DNA from: Actinophytocola sp050699915
Lineage (GTDB): Bacteria; Actinomycetota; Actinomycetes; Mycobacteriales; Pseudonocardiaceae
Length of the DNA stretch: 5,656 nt
Reading direction: 5' to 3'
Assembly: GCF_050699915.1 (NCBI RefSeq)
Contig: NZ_JBOHGA010000312.1
Span: forward strand, 1 to 5,656
Under the pieces are notes generated by a model. It searched no databases. It was not told the origin of the DNA and was given only the letters and a program-made list of their open reading frames with translations. The stretch's first letter is position 1; each line of letters begins with the position of its first letter. A program made the position numbers and the translations under genes. Shown piece by piece: positions 1-4,397 of this stretch.

Positions 1-135
1 CGTCCTTCTTGGCCTCGTCCTTCTTGGCCTCGTCCTTCTTGGCCTCGTCCTTCTTGGCCTCGTCCTTCTTGGCCTCGTCCTTCTTGGCCTCGTCCTTCTT
101 GGCCTCGTCCTTCTTGGCCTCGGGCTTCTTGGCGC
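1..135 (-). repeat. 15-bp in-frame tandem repeat, 8 exact copies plus one degenerate, open at left edge
   Basis: The plus-strand unit CGTCCTTCTTGGCCT occurs eight times without a mismatch from 1 to 120. A ninth, diverged copy (CGGGCTTCTTGGCGC) follows at 121-135. Read on the minus strand in the rpsP frame, each unit encodes E-A-K-K-D. The period is a multiple of three, so gain or loss of units keeps the reading frame. The perfect identity, against a degenerate unit at the core-proximal end, suggests recent expansion by slippage or unequal recombination. The array touches base 1, so the copy number is a minimum. Confidence 0.97.
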
Positions 136-520
136 CGCCCCGCTTCTTCGGGGTGGTGGCCTCGGTGGTCGGCTCCTCGCCGGCGGCCTTGAGCGCGGCC
201 TCGAACAGCTCCTGCTTCGTCGGCTTGGGCTCGGCGTGCTTGAGCGTGCCCTCGGTGCCCGGCAGCCCCTTGAACTTCTGCCAGTCGCCGGTGATCTCCA
301 GGATCCGCTGCACCGACTCGGTCGGCTGCGCGCCGACGCCCAGCCAGTACTGGGTGCGCTCGGAGTCGACCTCGATCAGGCTCGGCTCGTCCTTGGGGTG
401 GTACCGGCCGATCGTCTCGATCGCCTTGCCGCTGCGGCGGGTACGGGCATCGGAGACGACGACGCGGTAGTACGGCGCCCGGATCTTGCCGAGACGCTGC
501 AGCTTGATCTTGACTGCCAC
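1..520 (-). CDS. rpsP: 30S ribosomal protein S16 with repetitive C-terminal tail (3' end outside window)
   Basis: S16 is a small-subunit protein that binds 16S rRNA and helps assemble the 30S body. The visible 173 codons start at GTG (520). The N-terminus MAVKIKLQRLGKIRAPYYRV, then VVSDAR (21-26), GRYHP (38-42) and YWLGVGAQPTESV (58-70) are classic S16 core. The core ends near residue 85, the usual full length being about 80-100. A linker with an acidic/alanine stretch (LFEAALKAAGEE, 105-116) and a basic patch (KKRGGAKK, 125-132) follows. From residue 134 the protein is pure EAKKD repeats, at least eight, running off the left edge with no stop seen. The start is supported by family N-termini and an AGAGGAG site 11 nt upstream. 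In actinobacteria rpsP usually heads a KH-protein/rimM/trmD cluster, which would lie beyond the left edge. Alanine/lysine-rich S16 tails are known in actinobacteria; such a uniform one is notable. The core identity is certain; tail length is unknown. Confidence 0.97.
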   Translation of the reverse strand, partial: MAVKIKLQRLGKIRAPYYRVVVSDARTRRSGKAIETIGRYHPKDEPSLIEVDSERTQYWLGVGAQPTESVQRILEITGDWQKFKGLPGTEGTLKHAEPKPTKQELFEAALKAAGEEPTTEATTPKKRGGAKKPEAKKDEAKKDEAKKDEAKKDEAKKDEAKKDEAKKDEAKKD

Positions 521-531
521 GGGTTGTGGTG

Positions 532-538
532 CTCCTCT
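532..538 (-). promoter_or_regulatory. Shine-Dalgarno site of rpsP
   Basis: Minus-strand AGAGGAG lies 11 nt before the GTG at 520. It fixes the start that matches the conserved S16 N-terminus. It is the only clear Shine-Dalgarno site before any start codon visible in this window. Confidence 0.75.
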
Positions 539-649
539 GATCACGGTTGCGGGCGCCGGTCATCCGTGTGGGGTTGCGGATGGCTGGAGCCCCAAATTCG
601 GTGGCGCCATGGCACGGTGAGAGGGTCCGGCCACGACGGACAGCCGCAT

Positions 650-658
650 ATTCTGCCA
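650..658 (-). promoter_or_regulatory. Putative extended -10 promoter of rpsP
   Basis: The minus strand reads TGG-CAGAAT, a TGn-extended -10 of the NAnnnT type, 12 bases after the stop codon of the CPBP gene. A transcript starting about 7 nt downstream would have a leader of roughly 120 nt before the rpsP GTG. No convincing -35 box lies 17-18 nt upstream (CCGGCC), so the call rests on the extended -10 and on position. The leader contains a weak 5-bp hairpin (GTCCG/CGGAC, 625-641) and a 6-bp one (CATCCG/CGGATG, 561-582). I recognise no known ribosomal-protein leader motif in them. Confidence 0.4.
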
Positions 659-669
659 GACCGCTCCGG

Positions 670-1431
670 TCAGGCCGGCATGGCCCCGACCGCGACCAGC
701 AGCACGGCCAGCGCGGGCAGGAAGTTGTTGACCTGGTGGGTCACGATGCTCGCGCCGAGCCGGCCGGTGAACAGCCGCGCGAGGCCGATCGGGATGCCGA
801 TGACGAGCAGCAGCGACGTGCGCAGCGGCTCGAGGTGGCTCACCGCGAAGATGACCGTGGTCAGCGTGAACACCGCCCAGCGGCCCCAGTTGAGCCGCTC
901 GAGCGCGCCCCACAGCAGCCCGCGGTAGATGATCTCCTCGCAGATCGGTCCGAGCAGCCAGACGAACAGGAACAGGGCGACCGCCGCGGCGATCGGCATC
1001 CGGCCGTTCTCCACCAGGTGGCCGACCGCGGAGGAGGCGTTCTCCTCGCCCACCATGTTGGTCCAGACGACCGCGGCCAGCGTGGTGCAGACGAGGCCGA
1101 GAGCACCGAACTTGAGGCCGGCCCGGATGTCGTCGCGACTGTAGGACCAGCGCAGGTCGATCGCCGGGCCGTTGCCGCGCAGCCGGGTGATGAGCAGCGC
1201 GGCGGCGGTGGCGAGGACCGTGGGCACCATCGTGCCGACCAGCGCGATCGTGGTGGAGCTGGGCGAGTCCGGCGAGGCCGCGGCGGTGATGAGCGCGCCG
1301 ATGACCACGGCGGAGAGCACGAAGACGGCGAAGACGAACAGGAAGGCGCCGAAGCCCCAGCGGTGTGTCCGAACCGGGGGGTCGGCGACGGCTGGACCGG
1401 TGGTCTCCATCGCTTCCCGTTCGGTGGTCAC
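670..1431 (-). CDS. CPBP family intramembrane metalloprotease (CAAX protease/bacteriocin-processing type)
   Basis: This is a predicted membrane-embedded metal-dependent protease of the CPBP (Abi/RCE1-like) family, substrate unknown. Numbered from the GTG at 1431 (253 aa), all three family motifs are present: EEIIYR (E165, E166, R170), FAVSH (F195, H199) and HQVNN (H232, N236). The glutamates and histidines are the expected metal/catalytic residues, so the enzyme looks intact. About seven hydrophobic segments lie near 30-48, 60-81, 107-127, 146-177, 185-200, 205-221 and 227-251, after a short soluble N-terminus. The start is ambiguous. The frame is open to a TTG at 1464, and an ATG lies at 1410. 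I chose GTG 1431 because a TATTCT hexamer sits exactly 7 nt upstream and none of the three has a good Shine-Dalgarno site. It follows the amidohydrolase by 67 bases. Family known, function unknown; bacterial members range from bacteriocin immunity to protein processing, and nothing nearby suggests a bacteriocin. Confidence 0.92.
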   Translation of the reverse strand: MTTEREAMETTGPAVADPPVRTHRWGFGAFLFVFAVFVLSAVVIGALITAAASPDSPSSTTIALVGTMVPTVLATAAALLITRLRGNGPAIDLRWSYSRDDIRAGLKFGALGLVCTTLAAVVWTNMVGEENASSAVGHLVENGRMPIAAAVALFLFVWLLGPICEEIIYRGLLWGALERLNWGRWAVFTLTTVIFAVSHLEPLRTSLLLVIGIPIGLARLFTGRLGASIVTHQVNNFLPALAVLLVAVGAMPA

Positions 1432-1438
1432 CAGGCCG

Positions 1439-1444
1439 AGAATA
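1439..1444 (-). promoter_or_regulatory. Putative -10 (TATTCT) for leaderless CPBP transcript
   Basis: The minus strand reads TATTCT, then CGGCCTG (7 nt), then GTG at 1431. TAnnnT with this spacing places transcription initiation at the first base of the start codon, the common actinobacterial leaderless arrangement. The hexamer stands out in a very GC-rich background. No clear -35 box is seen 17-18 nt upstream. If this is right, the TTG at 1464 cannot be the start, because it lies upstream of the transcript. Confidence 0.5.
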
Positions 1445-1498
1445 GTCCTTTCGCGCCGATCCAACCCGGCGAGCTGGGCCTTCGCGAGTCGTGTCCGC

Positions 1499-2563
1499 TC
1501 AGTGGAGCACTCGGCCGCGCAGGATCATCCGCGTCGGATGGCGCAGGGCGTTCAGGTCGACGCGCGGATCCTCGGCGTACGCGACGATGTCGGCCGCCGA
1601 GGACTCCTGGATGCCGGACCAGCCGAGCCAGCCGCGGGCGGTCCAGCTGGCGGCGCCGAGCGCCTGCTCGGTGGTCATGCCGGCCTCGTGCAGCGCGATG
1701 ATCTCGTCGACGATGCGACCGTGCGCGATGCCGCCACCGGCGTCGGTGCCGGCGTAGACGGGGATGCCGGCCTCGATCGCGTAGCGCACCGTGGGGCGGA
1801 CGCGGGCGTGGAGGTCGAGCATCTGGTCGGCGTAACGGGGGAACTTGCCGGCGCCCGCCGCGGCGATGCCGGGGAAGGTCTCGATGTTGATCAGCGTGGG
1901 GACGAGCGCCGTGCCGTGTTCGACCATGGCGGCGATGGTGTCGTCGGTCAGCCCGGTGCCGTGTTCGATGCAGTCGATGCCGGCGTCGATGAGGCCGGCC
2001 AGCGCGTCCGGGCCGAAGACGTGGGCGGTGACGCGGGCGCCGGCCTCGTGGGCGACCTTCATCGCCTCGGCGAGGATGTCGTCGGGCCAGAGCGGGGCGA
2101 GCTCGCCGAGGTCACGGTCGATGTAGTCGCCGACGAGCTTGACCCAGCCGTCGCCGGCCGCGGCCTGCTCGGCGACGATGCGCGGGAGGTCGTGGGGGTC
2201 GACCTCCTCGGCGATGCCGCGGATGTAGCGCTTGGGGCGGGCGATGTGCCGGCCGGCGCGGACGATGCGCGGGAGGTCGAGGCGTTCCTGCAGCGGACTG
2301 GTGTCGAGTGGCGAGCCGCAGTCGCGGATGAGGAGGGTGCCGGCGTCGCGGTCCTGTTCGGCCTGCTGGGCGGCGCCGTCGAGATCCTCGACGGCGAGGC
2401 CGATGTGACAGTGCGCGTCGACGAGGCCGGGTACGAGGTAGCCACCGTCCACAATGGTCTCGGCGCCGGGGACGGCCTCGGCCCGGATGCGCCCGTTGAC
2501 GATCCAGAGGTCGCGCTCCTCGCCTTCGGGGAGCACGACACCGCGCAGGTGCAAGGCCGTCAT
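1499..2563 (-). CDS. Metal-dependent amidohydrolase (imidazolonepropionase/prolidase-like, COG1228 type)
   Basis: This is a predicted cytoplasmic hydrolase of the amidohydrolase superfamily, 354 aa from ATG 2563. A small N-terminal beta region ends in VPGLVDAHCHIGL, carrying the metal-binding HxH (H51, H53). The TIM-barrel ligands follow in the expected order: K142 in GWVKLVGDY (candidate carboxylated lysine bridging two metals), H181 in VTAHVFG, H201 in CIEHG and D274 in YAGTDAGGG. The C-terminus (SAADIVAYAEDPRVD, then ILRGRVLH) is the usual return to the beta-sandwich. All ligands are present, so it should be active. The K142 pattern recalls binuclear prolidase-like members more than HutI itself, but the substrate cannot be read from sequence. 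No histidine-utilisation genes are adjacent. It lies 98 bases after ffh, with a hairpin between them, and has its own possible -10, so it may be a separate transcription unit. There is no signal peptide. Confidence 0.93.
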   Translation of the reverse strand: MTALHLRGVVLPEGEERDLWIVNGRIRAEAVPGAETIVDGGYLVPGLVDAHCHIGLAVEDLDGAAQQAEQDRDAGTLLIRDCGSPLDTSPLQERLDLPRIVRAGRHIARPKRYIRGIAEEVDPHDLPRIVAEQAAAGDGWVKLVGDYIDRDLGELAPLWPDDILAEAMKVAHEAGARVTAHVFGPDALAGLIDAGIDCIEHGTGLTDDTIAAMVEHGTALVPTLINIETFPGIAAAGAGKFPRYADQMLDLHARVRPTVRYAIEAGIPVYAGTDAGGGIAHGRIVDEIIALHEAGMTTEQALGAASWTARGWLGWSGIQESSAADIVAYAEDPRVDLNALRHPTRMILRGRVLH

Positions 2564-2570
2564 GTGGCCG

Positions 2571-2576
2571 ATTGTG
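2571..2576 (-). promoter_or_regulatory. Putative -10 (CACAAT) for leaderless amidohydrolase transcript
   Basis: The minus strand reads CACAAT, then CGGCCAC (7 nt), then the ATG at 2563. NAnnnT at this distance puts the transcription start on the A of ATG. The only Shine-Dalgarno-like string, GAGG, is about 13 nt away and overlaps the region that would be promoter. No clear -35 box is visible. Confidence 0.45.
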
Positions 2577-2638
2577 CCTCACCGGGTGCGACCGATCCTG
2601 GTGGGCTTCGACGGGCGGCGGCTGTCTTGGCGCCGCGG

Positions 2639-2661
2639 CGCCTGCCGCTCCTCGGCAGGCG
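2639..2661 (-). terminator. Putative hairpin terminator of ffh
   Basis: A perfect 9-bp GC-rich stem (plus strand CGCCTGCCG paired with CGGCAGGCG) with a 5-nt loop begins on the base after the ffh TGA (2664-2662). There is no T-tract after it on the minus strand, which is usual for actinobacterial terminators and leaves open a role as a 3'-end stabiliser. An overlapping 14-bp perfect palindrome, GGCGCCGCGGCGCC (2629-2642), shares its outer arm and could form a competing structure. Confidence 0.55.
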
Positions 2662-4218
2662 TCAGTTCTCCTCGGGCTTTTCCTTTGGGAGCTTGAACTT
2701 CTTCGGGTCGAAGCCTGGCGGGAGCTGGTCCAGACCGGACAGTCCCGGTGGGAGCTCGTTGAGGCCGGGGGGCATCTTCGACAGGTCCGGCATGCCGCCG
2801 GGCGTCATACCGGGGAGGCCGCCTCGCATCCGCGGAGGCGTGGGGCCGCGGCCCTTCCCCTTCTTCCCCTTCTTGCCCTTCCGGGACTTGCTTCCCCGCG
2901 ACGAGCCGGGCAGGCCGAAGCGGCCGGCCATCTGCTGCATCATCTTGCGGGCCTCGTAGAACCGGTTGACCAGCTCGTTCACCTCGCGCACCGCGACACC
3001 GGAGCCGCGGGCGATTCGCTGCCGCCGCGAGGCGTTGATGATCTTCGGGTTGGTGCGCTCGGCGGGGGTCATGCCTCGGATGATCGCCTGCAGCCTGTCC
3101 AGGTGCTTGTCGTCCACCTGGGCCAGTTGGTCCTTCATCTGGCCCGCCCCGGGGAGCATGCCCAGCAGGTTCGCGATCGGGCCCATCTTGCGCACCGCCA
3201 GCATCTGCTCGAGGAAGTCCTCCAGCGTCAGTTCTCCGGTGCCGATCTTCGTGGCGGCCTCTTCGGCCTGCTGCGCGTCGAACGCCTGCTCGGCCTGCTC
3301 GATCAGCGTCAGCACGTCACCCATGCCCAGGATGCGCGACGCCATCCGGTCCGGGTGGAACGTGTCGAAGTCCTCGAGCTTCTCGCCGTTGGACGCGAAC
3401 ATGATCGGCTGGCCGGTGACCTCGCGCACCGACAGCGCGGCACCACCACGCGCGTCGCCGTCGAGCTTCGTCAGGACCACGCCCGAGAAGCCGACCCCGT
3501 CGCGGAACGCCTCGGCCGTGGTGACCGCGTCCTGGCCGATCATCGCGTCGACCACGAACAGGATCTCGTCCGGCATCACGGCGTCGCGGATGTCCGCGGC
3601 CTGCTTCATCATCTCCTCGTCGACGCCCAGCCGGCCGGCGGTGTCGACGATGACGACGTCGTGTTGCAGCCGTTTGGCCTCGTCGATCGAGCGGCGGGCC
3701 ACGTCGACGGGATCGCCCACGCCGTTGCCGGGCTCGGGCGCGTACGTCGGCACCCCGGCCCGCTCGCCGACCACCTGCAGCTGCGTCACCGCGTTCGGGC
3801 GCTGCAGGTCGGCGGCCACGAGAATCGGCTTGTGGCCCTGGCCGAGCAGGTGCTTCGCGAGCTTGCCGGCGAGCGTCGTCTTACCGGAGCCCTGGAGGCC
3901 GGCCAGCATGATCACCGTCGGCGGCGTCTTCGCGAGACTGATCCGCCGGGTCTCGCCGCCGAGGATCGCGACGAGCTCCTCGTTGACGATCTTGACGACC
4001 TGCTGCGCCGGGTTCAGCGCGGCCGACACCTCCGCACCCTTGGACCGCTCCTTGACGTTCGCTATGAACGTGCGCACCACGGGCAGCGCGACGTCGGCCT
4101 CCAGCAGCGCGATCCGGATCTCGCGCGCGGTGGCGTCGATGTCGGCGTCGGACAGTCGACCCCGGCCGCGCAGGTTCTGCAGGACCGAGGTGAGCCGATC
4201 GGAGAGAGTGTCGAACAC
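2662..4218 (-). CDS. ffh: Signal recognition particle GTPase Ffh (SRP54)
   Basis: Ffh binds 4.5S/SRP RNA and the signal sequences of nascent membrane and secreted proteins, and delivers ribosomes to FtsY at the membrane by paired GTP hydrolysis. From GTG 4218 the protein is 518 aa. The N domain is about residues 1-90, beginning VFDTLSDRLTSVLQNLRGRG. The G domain carries GLQGSGKT (107-114, P-loop), DTAGR (192-196) and TKLDG (250-254). The methionine-rich M domain (about 325-440) includes EQMLAVRKMG, NLLGMLPG and the RNA-binding stretch SRRQRIARGSG (397-407). After it come a lysine/glycine-rich linker (439-458) and a Pro/Met/Leu-rich tail with three PPG[LF] motifs (about 482-502), a C-terminal extension seen in other actinobacterial Ffh. 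The frame is open to a GTG at 4314, but homologues begin at (M/V)FDTLSDRL and no Shine-Dalgarno site supports the longer forms. A TACCCT hexamer 7 nt before 4218 suggests leaderless initiation. Confidence 0.98.
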   Translation of the reverse strand: MFDTLSDRLTSVLQNLRGRGRLSDADIDATAREIRIALLEADVALPVVRTFIANVKERSKGAEVSAALNPAQQVVKIVNEELVAILGGETRRISLAKTPPTVIMLAGLQGSGKTTLAGKLAKHLLGQGHKPILVAADLQRPNAVTQLQVVGERAGVPTYAPEPGNGVGDPVDVARRSIDEAKRLQHDVVIVDTAGRLGVDEEMMKQAADIRDAVMPDEILFVVDAMIGQDAVTTAEAFRDGVGFSGVVLTKLDGDARGGAALSVREVTGQPIMFASNGEKLEDFDTFHPDRMASRILGMGDVLTLIEQAEQAFDAQQAEEAATKIGTGELTLEDFLEQMLAVRKMGPIANLLGMLPGAGQMKDQLAQVDDKHLDRLQAIIRGMTPAERTNPKIINASRRQRIARGSGVAVREVNELVNRFYEARKMMQQMAGRFGLPGSSRGSKSRKGKKGKKGKGRGPTPPRMRGGLPGMTPGGMPDLSKMPPGLNELPPGLSGLDQLPPGFDPKKFKLPKEKPEEN

Positions 4219-4238
4219 GTAGTCGAGGGTAGTCGAGG
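4219..4238 (-). repeat. Perfect 10-bp tandem duplication abutting the ffh start
   Basis: The minus strand reads CCTCGACTAC twice, back to back, directly before the GTG at 4218. The junction of the two copies creates the TACCCT hexamer proposed as the ffh -10. The duplication therefore affects either the promoter or, if an upstream start is used, the N-terminus. Confidence 0.8.
4226..4231 (-). promoter_or_regulatory. Putative -10 (TACCCT) for leaderless ffh transcript
   Basis: The minus strand reads TACCCT, then CGACTAC (7 nt), then GTG at 4218. The TAnnnT pattern and spacing match leaderless initiation at the start codon. The hexamer itself is a weak match in its inner bases, and no -35 box is evident. 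Support comes mainly from the absence of any Shine-Dalgarno site and from the same 7-nt spacing at two neighbouring genes. Confidence 0.4.
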
Positions 4239-4270
4239 TCACGGCGGTGCCGGCGACGGCCGGACCGGAG

Positions 4271-4295
4271 GGGGCTCGACCCCTCGACGAGCCCC
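4271..4295 (-). other. GC-rich hairpin between glnD and ffh
   Basis: GGGGCTCG (4271-4278) pairs perfectly with CGAGCCCC (4288-4295), an 8-bp stem with a 9-nt loop. A competing inner inverted repeat, TCGA-CCCC-TCGA, lies at 4276-4287. If ffh is leaderless, the hairpin lies upstream of the ffh transcript and belongs to the glnD 3' region as a back-up terminator. If ffh is transcribed from further upstream, it would be a structured 5' leader. Confidence 0.5.
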
Positions 4296-4307
4296 ACCCC
4301 GTATCCG

Positions 4308-4328
4308 TGCGCACTCCCCTGGTGCGCA
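4308..4328 (-). other. Inverted repeat between glnD and ffh
   Basis: TGCGCAC (4308-4314) and GTGCGCA (4322-4328) form a 7-bp perfect stem with a 7-nt loop, TCCCCTG. Because GTGCGCAC is itself a palindrome, the same bases also form a 7-bp direct repeat spaced by 15. It could be a second transcription-stop hairpin after glnD or an operator; the sequence alone does not decide. Confidence 0.4.
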
Positions 4329-4371
4329 GCCAAAGCTTCGCCCGACGCGGCCGCCGGCGGGAGCGTGATGA

Positions 4372-4391
4372 CCCCCTGTTCGGCTAGGGGG
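4372..4391 (-). terminator. Putative hairpin terminator of glnD
   Basis: On the minus strand, CCCCCT and AGGGGG form a 6-bp stem with an 8-nt loop, starting 6 nt after the glnD TGA (4400-4398). No T-tract follows, as is common in actinobacteria. Two more hairpins lie downstream, so transcription from glnD may end in several steps. Confidence 0.5.
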
Positions 4392-4397
4392 AACTAC

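Noticed and set aside
1..135. CRISPR array
   Set aside because: The repeats are 15 bp, directly contiguous without spacers, and in frame within rpsP.
9..470. Plus-strand 153-codon frame beginning with ASSFL repeats
   Set aside because: It is the antisense reading of the rpsP tandem repeat and core. The minus strand encodes a clear S16 protein here.
521..669. Small gene or known riboswitch/ribosomal leader before rpsP
   Set aside because: No convincing short coding frame or known leader fold is visible; only weak 5-6 bp stems, so I describe it only as an rpsP leader.
1172..2959. Plus-strand 595-codon open frame
   Set aside because: It lies antisense to the CPBP, amidohydrolase and ffh genes, has low-complexity composition and matches no family I recognise; long antisense frames are normal at this GC content.
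4219..4314. N-terminal extension of Ffh from GTG 4314 (32 extra residues)
   Set aside because: The extra residues do not resemble any Ffh N-terminus, include the hairpin sequences and the 10-bp duplication, and no Shine-Dalgarno site precedes them.
2572..4368. Plus-strand 598-codon open frame
   Set aside because: It covers ffh antisense. It is rich in R, G, H, L and D with no recognisable domain, while the minus strand carries all Ffh motifs.
4219..4397. SRP (4.5S) RNA gene next to ffh
   Set aside because: I see hairpins but no long rod-like helix with the conserved GGAA-type tetraloop and asymmetric loops expected for SRP RNA.
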